Source: Metopolophium dirhodum
Taxonomy: Eukaryota; Arthropoda; Insecta; Hemiptera; Aphididae
Direction of reading: 5' to 3'
Length of the DNA: 64,000 nucleotides
Assembly: GCF_019925205.1 (NCBI RefSeq)
Contig: NC_083566.1
Coordinates: 15,562,001-15,626,000 of the forward strand
Below, piece after piece: positions 36,701 to 50,083 of the stretch (the first letter of the stretch is position 1; the number at the start of each line of letters is the position of its first letter). A program made the translations under genes and the position numbers. The notes under the pieces were generated by a model. It was given only the letters and a program-made list of their open reading frames with translations. It was not told the DNA's origin and made no database searches.

Positions 36701-39700
36701 TCTAGTAATACGAGAAATGCATCCAAAAACGTTGCAATTTTATCTTTAATTTTTTTTTTACCTCCAGACACAAGACATAATGTATTAATGTAAAAATAAT
36801 AGTATACTCGTATGAACATAAAAAAGGGAACTATCACTGGATAGTCTATCCCCTCTTTCTCATCCTAGATTATTGTTCGTCTATATTTTATATTGCATAC
36901 CTATGTTAAAGAAAATATCTTATTTTGTCATATGAGTAGGCACATATCGTAAATATTATTTTAATAAATAAAAACATAAATAAATCTTCATATTATATAT
37001 TCACACGTGATCAACATATTTTTATAAAGAGGTGCAAAGATTGGTTTGCGTTTGAAAATAATATATCAACGTAGTTATAACCATATGCCATAATATAGTA
37101 TAGATAGTATGCATATACGTGTACTATATATATACCTACAATATAGGTGCACAGGCCCGAGCAATCATTGTCATGGAAGTCCTTATACAGATAAGTGTTG
37201 TCGTAATATTGTAAAATGTATATCTATATAGTTAATTTATCGTTATTAAGAATATTTAAGATGTCTTGATATAGATATATACTTTTCTTAAAAGGAAATT
37301 ATCAACATTTTCTAAATGATTTATTCGGCCTAAATATCATTATATTCCTCTGTACCCCTCCCCCCTCCCCTTAAAAAAAAAATACTACGGCCTTGAGTGC
37401 AATCATTATACAAAACAAATATCGTGTTTTGAGTTTACATAACTATAGTATAAGAGTATATTATGGATAGCGGTACGCTAGATAGCCGATTTATACGCAT
37501 TACGCACCTAGGTACCTAAAAAAAAAAACACGTATTACTATAAATTATAACAGTATATAATATAATAGCTTAAAAAAATATATATCTATATTTATTTTAT
37601 TCGAAAGGAAGTAAGTATACGTTTGGTTTACGATTGTTATCAGCAATTGATCACAATATTCATTTCTAAAGAATTACCTTCGAAATTCTGTAATCGAAAA
37701 AGTAGCTACAATTATTATTATTGCCCGTAAATAATCCTGTTCGATCCAGTGATTATGTTTAGTGCATAGGTACTATAAAATATAATATGGAAACACCGAT
37801 TTTGTCAAACATAATAATATTACGAAAGTGATGTAATTGTGTTAATAGTTTGACCCCATTCGTATTATTGTCTTTACGAACTTGGCACGGCTGTTGTATC
37901 TAAAATAGTTTTTTTTTAACGTTTCGACAATAATTATTATTATGCCGTGAAACCATATTTACATTTAAATTTTTTTTGTGTACCGACGTAAAACTATATA
38001 CCTGATACTCAGATTTATCTTCACTTAAAAGTATATAGTATTGTTAAAAGTAGGAACAAGTTACACTGTTTGAAAATGTTTTAAAAATAATTGTATACTT
38101 GTCGAGTATAATATATCTTGACCATGAATATTATTATTGTAATATATTGTTTGTTTATGGCAAAAGCTGTTATAATGTATGTACCGATTTTGTAAAGATA
38201 ATCACTGTAGTTTTCCACGAATTTTGTTGATGAGTTCAGACAATGATTGTTATAAATTATTATACATACCTTTACACATAATAGATGATTGTAGGTAACT
38301 TTAAATATCGCAAACAATAAAATATTATGATAATACTATACAAATTGTGATATCCAATAAAACAATTAAACAAACATTATACCTAACCTACTACGCAAAA
38401 TCTAATTTTTACACATAAAATGACTTTTTACAGAAATTAAAATAATTTAAGCGAAATTAACACGCATTTTAAATCTGACGATAAGTATGTAAAATAGATC
38501 GTTAAATATATTTTAAGCATGACAATTTGTTTTCTAATGTGTAGGCATCAACGATTAAAATCAATTTTCATAATAATAATAAAATGGCTCGTCGCTCCAT
38601 TAAAATTCTAGACTGTTTAACATTGTTGTATAACGGATAATTTAAATAAACAGCTAGTAAGTTCTGAAAAATAATATTTTTAATTTATATAGTAACTATC
38701 CAACTATATAGGTATTTAAATTACTTTTGTTTGACCTAGTAAAATAATATTGCGTATTAAAATATGTTTATACAAAGTGATTTTTTTAGTTAACGACTGA
38801 ACGAGGCTAATATATTATTTCAAAAAGATATTTGTAATTTTTATTTTGTTTTTATTTTTATTTTCATAATATTAAACATTAATCCCCACATTGTCATCCC
38901 CTTCTCTTAATAATAATATATTGTAAAAACAATATAAAAAAATATGCATATCAATAACTAATACATTTTAGCTTCAAAATCTGAATTTTACTGAATTTTG
39001 TTGGTAATATTTTACATACATTTTAAATCAAATTACAATTTTACAGTGAAAGTCGTAGTTTATTTTTAAAACATTTATAACAGGAAATGGAAAAAAACTA
39101 TAAGTTATCTCTTTTTAGATTACTCTTACTCTATGAAAGTACCATTAATACGTCATAACTTTTTACTTAACTACACAATTAAACATTTTAGGTGCTTATC
39201 ATATTATGAATCACAAAACAATATAATATTCAAATCTTACTAAATTATTTATGATGCAAATACAATCATTTTTAAACGTTTACAATATATTATAATGAAA
39301 GTTTTTTGTGCTTAGTTATCTATATATAGTTGTTAATACAAATTATAAATATGATAGTATATTATTATGATGCGTAGGCAGTATTCTGTATTCAGATTTG
39401 ATGAATAATTTGTGCTTTCACTCTACATCCGACAGATTACGAAACTCGTGTTGTAGTTCCTTTTGTTTTATTTCGCTTAAAATAAAATATGTACGCATTT
39501 TTAAAACTTAGGTATAGGTATACTAGGTCAATACCATCCACCAGGTTTAAAAATTCTCACGGTCCAAACGTCAGAGAAAATCGCCCTACAACTCAGATAA
39601 GAGTATATTATGAAAGGCTTTTGCCTTTTATTAGGAATTAAATAATTATGAAAAAAGTATTTTCTATGATTGACGTTTATTGCACAATAATTAAAATCAA

Positions 39701-40030
39701 ATACGGTCGAGTACGACACGGCTCAATGTAATATAACACCTATGTTATACTCGGATAATATAGAAATCATACCATTCGCAAAATTGGCAAAGATGATAAA
39801 ATATTATATGCAAATTGTGCCCGTCTCGTCATTGTTGTCAATAAAATATTTACAATCGCTATTCCGATAGCTAAATTAATATTAAAAATAATAAAAATAC
39901 CGTTTCATTTGTCATTACTAAATACACACATGAATTCGTCGTCCGATAAGATATAATAATATTATTTAATATAAGTTGTATAAAGTTTATATTTTGTTGT
40001 ATCGTTAAAATCGATTGACTTCTAAACTTT
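33771..40030. other. Long intergenic stretch, no gene supported
   Basis: No exon chain, RNA gene or element could be built. A CpG-richer block at 35500-36090 shows no consistent coding frame. A three-unit cctaa run occurs at 36532-36543, too short for telomeric DNA. Confidence 0.5.
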
Positions 40031-40037
40031 ACTGCGT

Positions 40038-40062
40038 CGAACGCAGCACTTGTCTGCGTTCG
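40038..40062. other. Perfect 9-bp hairpin
   Basis: CGAACGCAG (40038-40046), loop cacttgt, CTGCGTTCG (40054-40062). It sits in a CpG-richer block (40010-40215) that also contains a TATA-like tatataaatc at about 40168. A regulatory role is possible but unproven. Confidence 0.55.
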
Positions 40063-40219
40063 TTTACAGCAATGTCATTATTCAAGTTACGATATTTTTC
40101 ATAACTTGCGACGATTTCGTTTTAACGATTTAAACTTTAACGGCTATCGGATTGCGCGGACGTTGTGTATATAAATCGTAATTCGCTCGACGAAACTCGG
40201 AGATCCGCTCGTGGTATAA

Positions 40220-43200
40220 AATACTATTTACTAGATATGATATAAGTATATATAAATCGGACAAAAAGATGAATAGTAAAATACTAAAATTTAACGAGAC
40301 GATTCAATATGATATACGATAAAAAAAGACGTATTATATAGGTCACTAACCATGAAACAGCGTACGATTTTTATTCGAAAACCGTTGTTTATTTTTAATT
40401 TGTTAAGTACACAATAATATTCAACAACCAATTATTTATTTCTCTCGAAACCCGTGGCTTACTCCTAAGGGCTTGTGCAGTAATATTAACCATCGGTGAT
40501 ATTCGAATCCAGTCACGTGACGTACTGTAACAAAGATATTATTATCGTTTAAAAAAATATGCACATAATAACGAAAACTACATTTTATCTAAAATATTAT
40601 TTTATTTACATCTACATCCACCTATAATTACATAGTTTTGTGACTGGGTTATTACCTATTTAAAATATTATTAGTTTGTTCATGTTGCTATACCTATTGA
40701 CATTCAAAGTAAAGTTTTGAATAGTTGACATGTTTTAAAAAATAAACTTTAAAATATGTAATTACTTATTACTTGCCTATTTGATTATTATACATAAAAA
40801 CATTTACGCAGTTTACTTGGCTAGACATTATGTGGTCACATATTATATATTATAACTGATGAGTTATAAATAGGAAGGTAAGTCAAACTGAACTTGACTA
40901 ATTGCATTACCTATTACAAATTGGTTCGAAATATTATATCGACGCTTAAATGAGACATAAAACACATTATGTATTTATTTTTTATTCCCTGTAAAGACGT
41001 ATTGTGATAAAATTAGTTTGGCCATAACCAGTGTCCCATTAAAAATAAATATTATTTAACTCATTCAAGTAGGTATGAATTGTGCGCAATAGATTTATTT
41101 CTTAATTCTTTTGGATTGCATTTATTTATTTAAAAAACCATAGAGACATTTTTTTTTTAAATTGTGTACATCATGTCAACGTTATATTTTATTTTATACA
41201 TTTATACATTTATACATTTATAACGTAGGTAGGTAATTCCAGATAAATAGGTGAAACAATTTTAAAACTTATTCATCAAGAAAATCGTAACACAAACGTT
41301 ATAGTTTTTTATGACTTATAGTTTGACAGATGGTATATATTAGTTATTAAAATCCAGAGTTATGGTTATTGACATTGAAGGAAGTTTTGAATAAAAAATG
41401 ACGGCCTGGTTGTCAAATTCACTTAATTTTCTCAATGTATTTTTAGCAACTATATAAGCATTATATTATTGTTTTAAGAGGTCGATTGACATTAGGTACT
41501 TGAAATACTACTCTATAATATATATTATATAAGGGACACTCTATACCTATAATGCAATTTAGTATTTTTAGGTTTGGTTTATTCCATCATTAATTTGGTA
41601 GTCAACCACTGTGAAAGTTAATATAGTGTATTATACTAATATTATCGTTGTAAAATATGTATGTACTAATAATGGGTTACCTTAGCTGAAAGCTGGCACT
41701 TCGTAGATATTCGGCCATAACCATTCAACATGATATTTGAAATACCTATCATTAGTTTCCTAGAAAGAATCGTAGGGGTCGACGGAAAACACTAGCGCTA
41801 CGGAAATTGGGCGAGCCGGCTATGCAGAAACGTAAAAAACACGATTCAGATAAGGGCGTTAGGTACTGCAAGATAACTACTGTCTTACTTATTTTGTAAA
41901 CATGAGATAAAACAACGAAATAATTATTAAGTCGATAATATTGTCTAGGTCGATTTGTATTATAGGAGGAAACGATATATCTAATACCTATTATACTTAT
42001 TGACTATTGTAATTATTTTTTTTTATCGATTTCAATGTTATATAAGCATATAACTAACGAATAGTAACTTGTGGTAATGGAATAATAAAGACTTTTTTTG
42101 GTTTTAATCGTTTGTGACAATTTTTATTTCATGTTCAACAGTATTCAATTTGTTTTTTTTTTCGTTTAGCAGTAGATTTAGATAAATAGTGATAGGTATA
42201 CAGTGAATCAATTTAATTAGTTAAACATAATTGCCCGTAAATATATAGGTTATACAAATCTAGAATATTTTGATTTACTGGATGATTAGTGGTTATATTA
42301 GAATACTGGACAATAAAAATTATCTAGTTAAAGCTTATTAGTTGGTTTTGGTTTATTATCTTTACTTTTTGATTTAAAAGTAACATAATAATTTTTCAAT
42401 CATCTAATCGAATTAAAATGATTTTGAATTTTAATTACCTGATAAATATTTGTATGTCTATCCCTATAAAATATGAACACAGTACCAGCTGCTAACTTTT
42501 AAAGGCAACATGATTTTGATTATATAAATATAACATAATGTCACTTAAACATAATGTGTTACATATAGATGCATGTCCAAGTTAGGTATATTTTTGTACG
42601 GTGAACAAAATTAATGATGTATATTTTAATATTAAGTTTATTGAAGTTGTGATATTGGTTAGACAGTTTCATTAACCCGGTCATCCTTGAATAGATATAA
42701 CAAAAACACGTGATATTTTCGATCGTTCTAGGTTAGGCTATAGGTCACACGAGGCTCGCTTGTAGACCATTGCGGGTTATTAGCTATATGAACAATAATA
42801 TCATACCCACGAACGAATTTGAACAATATTAAAGGACACGGCAGTGAACCGAATGATGTCACCATTATCATACAAATTATGTGGGATACCTACAGCTGAT
42901 CCATTATTTTCGATCGGTTTTTTTCCCTCCCCCATGATTCACTTCAATTCCGCCGAAATCCAAGCATAGATTCATTCGCATTTGTGTTATATCGTTATTC
43001 GGGACGATTAATATGCGGAATTAGGACGTGACCTAGAAACCGCGGTAGTGGCCGATGCTCACCCGACCCGTGTCGGACGTTGTTATCAGCAATAAACCAT
43101 GTTGCGGAAGCCTCGCGTCGTTAGACCCAGGCGCCACCGTTATCACAATCATCGTCATTAACATTGCCATCATCGTCGTTATTATTATTAACGTCTGCAG

Positions 43201-43340
43201 GCACACAGACGACCGACGACCGGTGGTGCCCGGCAAGGCCCGGATCCGACCATGACCTTGGTATTGGTCGAAATCATACGCGGACGCGATGCGCGCGATC
43301 GCAATACGACGCGAAAAACCGACGAAAAAAAATCCGAGTC
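40220..43340. other. Upstream intergenic region of the protease gene
   Basis: AT-rich and featureless to about 42.9 kb. It then becomes CpG- and GC-richer (43020-43330) toward the protease promoter. The small overlapping frames at 43.03-43.35 kb on both strands are by-products of that composition. Confidence 0.5.
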
Positions 43341-43347
43341 GGGCCAA

Positions 43348-43388
43348 TATAAATACTCGCGTCCGGTGTGAGTTTATGATCAGTGCAG
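43348..43388 (+). promoter_or_regulatory. TATA box and TCAGT initiator of the protease gene
   Basis: TATAAATA at 43348-43355 is followed by the arthropod initiator TCAGT (43380-43384), placing the likely start at A43382, 34 bp from the first T of the TATA box. The next in-frame gene start is the ATG at 43537, giving a 155-nt 5' leader without an obvious intron. The spacing is slightly longer than the usual 30-31 bp. Confidence 0.7.
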
Positions 43389-43536
43389 TTCACTCAATCG
43401 AACAGTCGACACACATCATCGCCTGCGTCCGAAATCTAAACATTCGTTGGATTTTTCTGCACATATTATAAACTGTCACCCGTCGCGTTTTCAGAAACCT
43501 AAAATTGTATATATATTATATACATAATATCCAACC

Positions 43537-46500
43537 ATGTGGAAAGTCTTGTGTTTGATGACCGTCGCGGCGCTGGTCGGACCATCTTGCCAGCGGGCAC
43601 CGGTGAGTGGATAAGCGCCTGATACACACATTCGGTCGACCTATAAATGATCGATTCGTATTTCACCGAGATTTCGTTTATCGTATAATTGTTGACTGAC
43701 ACCTGTGTGCGCGTTGTTTTTAAGGTACTCATCACGGCCAACCACTCCGAGGGCAAGCCCGGTGATCTCAGCCAATCAGCGTTCGCGGATTACGTCAATT
43801 GGTGGCAAAACATTATCGGCATCATCAACCACACCGAAGAACCCGCCGCAGAGCCGCCCGTAACGCCGATCGACCAGTCCACGTGCACCCCGTGCAGTGA
43901 GTATACATAAATGATATCGTTAAATAAACTCATCGATAATGTTCATATAATATCTTACTATAATATCATATTCACGAGTATACGGGGCGGGCCACTGTGC
44001 AGTTTTCCCGTTAACCACAAAGTCACCGCAGAAAAACACTGAGCATACTACCCTGCATTATATACTTATCGCCGTGTTCATAATATACGCGCATTAACGA
44101 TAGTAATAATAACTGTTATTCAAGCATGTGGAGCGTTGGGCAAGAAGAACAGAATCGTCGGCGGCACCCCCACGTACATGCACCAATACCCGTGGATGGC
44201 CATGCTCACGTACAAGGGCAAATTCTACTGCGGCGCGACGGTCATCAATCACAAATACGTCATGACGGCCGCCCATTGCGTGCACGGGTAACTTATACAC
44301 ATAATATTATACATGCACACCATAATATATAATTATAATATGTGCGTACACGGGCCCGATCAAATTCAAAAATGTTACTATCATAAACTTTAACATAATA
44401 CCGTATTTTTGGGACACTATATAGTACCTATTACTTACAATTGTTTATTATATTATAACTTACCTATAAAATATTTTATTTTATAAATTAAGATTATTCA
44501 GAGTACTAATTACACGTCCAATTTCAATGCCGGGATGATTAACGATAATTTTATCATAACATCATAATAATTTTTTCACTGACGAAATAACTTTCACGGT
44601 GCACATAATATGCGTACCTACGATACGGAACTGCCGTCGGCCGTTGCAATAATAATTGTCTATTTGTCTACCTATATTATATATATTATCGTCGAAGAAG
44701 ATTGACGACTACAATGTTTCGTGAAAACACATTTTCGACCAACGACAAAAATATAATAAACTTTTACTTTAAGTGGGGTGTTCGATACACCTTCAGCAAT
44801 TCCCCAAATAGTTTTATAAGTACCTACTTAAAAACTTTAAAAAATCAAAACTTTCACTCGCGAATGATTTCCGTTAAGATGCGCCCAAACAGACGCGACG
44901 GAGCTTAATGGTTTTCGAACGTCAAGTTTTGGGAAAAATATCCGATAAAATCTCCGTGGGTTAAAATAAAATCTCTTAAAAAGTTTGAAAGTACATAACT
45001 TGATTTTAACCTTGTTCGGGAGTGTGCCATTAGTCAAAACGATTTTTAAAATTCATTTGGAATTAAATTTGTTTATGACTGTCACATTATCTAATTATAT
45101 ATATTATGCAGTGTAAAGCTGCGATTTGACGGATTACATTTTTGTTTTCAATCACTCTTCCATGTTTCTGTCGAGTCCACATATATTATAATATAGCCGT
45201 TGTTTAATATATAAAAAATATCAACTATAATATTCCGAACGATTTCAAACATGATATAGATTCGAAGCGAAAAACATCGGCGTGCGACTTTTGGAACACG
45301 ATCGCAGCAATACAGAAGAAGCGAAACACATCGACTTCAAAGTGTTAAGGGTGATCAAGCACAAGGGGTATAGCCCGAAGTCTTACAACAACGACATCGC
45401 ACTGTTGCGTATGGAAACCGATGGAGTGGAATTCGGACCCAACACCGGTATTCATCCGGTTTGTCTGCCGACCGAAGGTAACCGCGGTATTCAGAACTCA
45501 AATCGGGTCGTGGTCGGGCTGGATTACCCATAACGACACGGCGGTGCCAATGCGTAATATTATAATATTATACATAAATACGACCGTTTACCGTTGCAGG
45601 CAAGAGTTTCGCTGGTTACGAGGGCGTCATCACCGGTTGGGGAGCAAAGAAACAGGGAGGTTCGTCGTCACCGGTTCTGCACGAGGTGTACGTGCCGATC
45701 ATGAGCAACGACGATTGCAAGAAGACGGAATACGACGAGAAACGCATTACGGCCAACATGATGTGCGCCGGATATCCAGAAGGCAAAAAGGACTCGTGCC
45801 AAGTAATAATTTGTCAGCGATTGTTTTTCTCACTATAAGATACCATTTTAAGTGACGTTGGTTGCGTGGAAGAGCGTTCACGTAAATCCAATTACACCTG
45901 TATGAATGATAATAATTATCATACCATTATCATACGTTCAAACGTTTTTGGGTTGATGTCGATGGTTTTTGTACACGCCGCGAGTTTTCGTTGGAAGGGT
46001 GCAGGTGGGGGGGGGGCATGTTTTCCGAGGCATCACGAACAGAACGAACAAGCGAGTATAGTTTTGATATTATGCACAACCAATAATAAGTATATAGTAT
46101 TGTAATTGTTATTATTACCGTGATAATTATTATTGTGCGCCGTCATCACATTATACCGAGGCGGAAGTTTACGGTTAAGAGCACACGGGCGCGTACTTAA
46201 GTCATAATCGTCGTTATACTCGGAAAGCATTTGAAATCCTACTCGAGGCCGCCCAAAGTTCGTCAGGTAAGTTTCGATAAGACAACGCGGTTCGCCGATT
46301 CGCATTTATAATAATATTAATGCGCTCCCTACTCGTGTGTAGTATATTATTATTATTACTTATATACGTACACGTTGTGGCTGCGAATCGCGTTTGATAC
46401 GACTGAATCTGACGTATTCAGACTTACAATACGGTGTAATAATAATACTACAACGAGTAGGAATAACGATATTTCAATAATACCTGCTCCCGAAACAATC

Positions 46501-46552
46501 GAAACGTGTGACAGTTACAAAACAACGCGCACCGCGGTATGGTATTTATTGT

Positions 46553-46585
<33 letters not shown>

Positions 46586-47298
46586 AATTGAATAATAATT
46601 TTAATTAACGAACCGGCGCAGTTAAAGTTTTCGATCGGCCCCCTGCAGACGGTTGAAGTACAACAAGATGATATTGTCATTACAACTTCAGATACCAATA
46701 TGCATAATATTAATATTTCCATTACGATGTGTTGCGCATTTTCGGAAATGTCATCTACATTTTTTTCCGTGCGTATTGTACATGTACAAGTACAATAATA
46801 AAAAATTTTGAGTTCTCGGGCGATCATACAGCAGTAGGAATTCGGTATCATTTCGGGCACTTTCGGGACTTTGGGCCGCAAAATATCTTGCACCTGCTTT
46901 GGTATCGATCACTGGGAATCTACCCGATCATGGCAATCGTTATTTATTTTAATTGTAGTTTTATTTGTTCCCCGTGATCTTGATTGCGTTTTTCGTTTGT
47001 GTTCACAGGGCGACAGCGGCGGCCCGATGCACATCGCCAACAATACGGCTTACCACATAGTCGGTGAGTATACAAAATATAATATTAATCGAAATTCGTA
47101 AACTCGGGTACAACTTCCGATTTAATTGTTTTGTTTTTCGTTTCGTTCGTTCTTCCAGGAGTGGTATCCTGGGGAGAAGGATGCGCCCAGGCCAACCGAC
47201 CAGGCGTGTACTCCCGAGTGAACAGATACCTGAACTGGGTGGCCAACCACACGGCAGACGCCTGTCCGTGTACGAACATTTACGCTCCGTCGGAATAA
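43537..47298 (+). CDS. Secreted trypsin-like serine protease, seven exons, 338 aa
   Basis: Exons: 43537-43602, 43725-43896, 44125-44287, 45260-45477, 45600-45802, 47009-47063, 47159-47298; all introns are GT-AG and phases agree. Residues 1 to about 19 form a signal peptide (MWKVLCLMTVAALVGPSCQ), followed by a pro-region ending CTPCTCG. Activation is expected at R89/IVGG90. The triad is His130 (TAAHC), Asp179 (NNDIALL) and Ser277 (GDSGGP). Asp271 before SCQ is the trypsin specificity residue, so cleavage after Arg/Lys is predicted. Expected disulfides: C81-C202, C115-C131, C246-C262, C273-C301. Extra cysteines C76/C79 and the C-terminal C328/C330 (TADACPC) fit the insect trypsin-1-like group whose catalytic domain ends in a CxC tail. 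There is no CLIP domain. It is probably an extracellular or haemolymph/gut protease; the substrate cannot be read from sequence. Start chosen because it alone gives a signal peptide close to the TATA/TCAGT promoter. Confidence 0.95.
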
Positions 47299-47800
47299 TT
47301 CATCTCTAACAGCTGCAGCTGCAGTGTTATCGTTGTGCTGACGTCACTCAACTACCGTACTTGCAGTTCCCCTGCATACAATGTCATCACAATGGATTTT
47401 ATTTGGATCTCACATTATCACGACTCGCTGTTGTAATCGACATCATAATATCATTATTATATTATTTATTATAATTATATTTATTTATTATATAATTTAT
47501 TGCAACACTATTATTATTATTATTATTATTTATTACACTATATTATATTAATGTGCGATTGGCGAGTCAAAAATATGCAAATATATTTTTTATTCTACGC
47601 AATATGAAAACGTGTATTATATTATGCAATAATTATTTTCCTATATTATACGAACCAAACGGATTTTTGGGGTACGTCGACTGTACATTTTCATTATACC
47701 AAAATGTAAACAGACCTATTATTGATTTCGTTCTGTTGCGGCGATTGAGACTTCTCGTCTTCACTACCAGCGCATGCGGTAATTGAAATGCAATAATTGC
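47299..47800 (+). other. 3' flank of the protease gene
   Basis: Probable 3' UTR followed by (ATT)n-rich DNA (47440-47530). No canonical AATAAA was seen in the first 250 bp, so the poly(A) site is unassigned. Confidence 0.4.
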
Positions 47801-47829
47801 GAATCTGATGAAATCAAATCGCGAAAACG

Positions 47830-48057
47830 TTGTTCTCGTGTAGACGCAAAGCAAATGATTACTCCTCCGTGCAATACGCATTGAATATTCCCCCACTTTC
47901 CCCACGTCGTCGTGAAGCGGACATCCGATTTCTTTCATCTATTTTAGATGACTCAATCGACGCACCTGATCAAGCCAGCATTAACTACTGCATGTACCAT
48001 CATATATCTCCAAAAGTCAAACACCTTTCCATCTCAGTCCAATTCCAATAGTCATAA
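47830..48057 (+). pseudogene. LINE ORF2 C-terminal fragment (left part)
   Basis: Reads NIPPLSPRRREADIRFLSSI, LDDSIDAPDQ, ASINY..ISPKVK, which fits the ORF2 C-terminus of jockey/CR1-like LINEs (pattern RR-x-DxxFLxxxLxxxIDxPxLLxxIxF). It is 5'-truncated and interrupted by the hAT insertion that starts at 48059; the sequence resumes at 49713. Confidence 0.6.
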
Positions 48058-48058
48058 G

Positions 48059-49712
48059 CAGGGCTCGAGACTTCTAGCACTAAAAATCCATGAAATATGC
48101 GCTATAATATGCCTAAAAAAATGATAAAATATGCACTGTAATATGCTCAATAAAAAAATTTAAAAAAATTTATTTTGAATAATTCTAATTCTAATCCTAA
48201 ATATTCCCAAGTATTTTTTTTTTTGTCGTCCATTGTACATGTATGATTTCTTCATTCTGTAAACATTTTTGGTAAAATTCAATGAATCAGTAAGTAAATA
48301 AATATTATAGTTATTTATAAATTATAAATTTTAGTTTATACCTTGAAGATTGCACTGTATTATTACGTGTTTGTGAATATTTTTAAATTTGAACGATCTT
48401 CTATTATTGGTCAGGAATGTTTTGTACGTTGAGAATGAACGTTCTACATCGACTGATGTGATAGTGGCGAGCTTGAAATATGGAATATCACTACTAGAAA
48501 TATAATTTGGAAAACCTTCTAATTCTTCAATGTCTCTTATACCCAATAAAATGCAAGACATTTTTTTCAAAAGTGATAGACCAGTATTTTTTTCTAGCAC
48601 TTGTTTTAATTTTGACTGTATTTCCAATCCACTCGTAGAGTTTCAAATGATTTTTCTACATCGTTAATTATTTCAATATAGTCAGATAATAACAACTCCT
48701 GTGTTTGTAATTTTTTTAAAGATTTAGTAAGAGACAAAAAATTTGATTTGATGAAAATAAGATCTACGTCTATTCCGTTTCTATTGATATATTTTTTCGC
48801 ATCTTTGATGCTGACTGCATCGTCATTGTCAAGTAATTCAAAAATAGAACGAATTGTGCTTAAATTATTGCAGTAATAATTTGCTGCATTGATCCAGGTA
48901 TCCCAACGGGTAATTACAGAATCTGGAGGTAGACTTATTTCAGGGGCTTTGGATTTGAAAATTTGAATGTGACTTAAAGTTTTTTAACGCTGGCTATAAC
49001 CTTATAAACTGATTTAAATTGACCTCTTACTTCTTCTGCCACTCTATGTAAGCCATGAGGAACGCACGTAACATGGATCATTTTATAGTATAGGGCTTTA
49101 AGCATTGTGACTGATTTTACCATGTATGGCGCTGCGTCAGTTAAAAATAGTAACACGTGATCACGCTGAATATTCATTAACTTTAAGGAGTCATCAAACA
49201 GTTTGCTTATTGTTGAGAAGTTTGTTTTTTCTAATTCTGCACAATTTATTAAAAATTGTTTCCCAGGTCTATCTAGTTCCAAAGTGCCATCTACAACATT
49301 CACAATAACGGACTTTACAATCTACATTACGTGTTCTTCAAAGAAACAATTAAGATACGAGATACAATAAACATGGTATCTCCCATATTACTGTAATTAT
49401 TTTTATCTATAGGTAGACAATAAAATATAAATCACTTGGCGAGTAACGGCGTGGTGTCGATAAACTTTGCCACTCTTTGAGTACAAACCACAAAACTACT
49501 TCATTTTTGCAGATTAATAAATTATATGCAAAAAATAGCATGATACTTATAAAAATAGCAGAAAAAATGAAAAAACTCTAAAATATGCAAAAATATGCAC
49601 TAAAAACTTTTAAAGCTGCGTTCCTTTTAGTATGAAACGGATTTGTAGCTTACTCTGCTATCTTTGATTGTGCTACAAACAAATATGCAAATGCTAGAAG
49701 TCTCGAGCCCTG
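48059..49712. mobile_element. 1.65-kb hAT element inserted in a LINE tail
   Basis: CAGGGCTCGAGACTTCTAGC at the left is mirrored exactly by GCTAGAAGTCTCGAGCCCTG at the right. The flanks agtcataa (48050-48057) and agtcaaaa (49713-49720) agree at 7 of 8 positions. Subterminal tatgca motifs repeat inward from both ends. It carries a minus-strand transposase pseudogene. The inserted target is a LINE 3' end whose halves line up when the hAT is removed. Confidence 0.9.
48331..49330 (-). pseudogene. hAT transposase remnant (CGGBP1-like type)
   Basis: Order on the minus strand: 49303-48974 with VNVVDGTLELDRPGKQFLIN, then HVLLFLTDAAPYMVKS and HVTCVPHGLHRVAEEVRGQF (second acidic motif and HGLHR block of the hAT core). 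Next, after a frameshift near 48980, EISLPPDSVITRWDTWINAA and NYYCNNL. Then, after another frameshift near 48635, the C-terminal dimerisation part KLATITSVDVERSFSTYKTF and NNRRSFKF (48627-48331). The N-terminal BED-type zinc finger is missing. Same family as the remnant at 2.6-3.9 kb, but better preserved. Not functional as read. Confidence 0.9.
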
Positions 49713-49800
49713 AGTCAAAACTATTAAGTCGAACTCATAAGTCATAACCACCCAATAACACCCTTAATAATGCCACTATAACTTAATGTTAGTTTTTTTT
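49713..49800 (+). pseudogene. LINE 3' UTR resumed after the hAT insertion
   Basis: It begins with the right target duplication, then gtcgaactcataagtcataa and a T-run (49790s). It continues the LINE tail interrupted at 48058. No A-tail was identified with certainty. Confidence 0.45.
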
Positions 49801-50083
49801 CCCTTTTCTTTCTTCGTGTACCTATCTATTACTTTTTGTTATTAATTATAAATTGTATTATAATTATTGTGAATACCATACTACATGTATATAATTATAT
49901 TATATATCGTGTGTACGCGAAAACAGGGTATACTGGATAATTAATATTACTCAGTAACCCATAACTTTCGAGTTTTGTTTGTGGGATATAAAATAGTAGG
50001 CAATTGGATCATCAATCTCTCACAGACAGAATTCTAAAATATGTATAGGGTACAGGTCCATTTCAATGCCCCCCCCCCACTTT
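49801..50083. other. Spacer, nothing recognised
   Basis: AT-rich, ending in a C10 run at about 50071-50080. Confidence 0.4.

Noticed and set aside
43033..43471. Cluster of small frames on both strands before the protease gene
   Set aside because: They overlap each other in GC-rich promoter/leader sequence and show no family signal; the TATA/TCAGT pair and 5' leader explain the composition.
45421..47309. Single-frame readings of 76-144 codons inside the protease locus
   Set aside because: They run through splice donors and acceptors in wrong frames; the spliced model accounts for all conserved residues.
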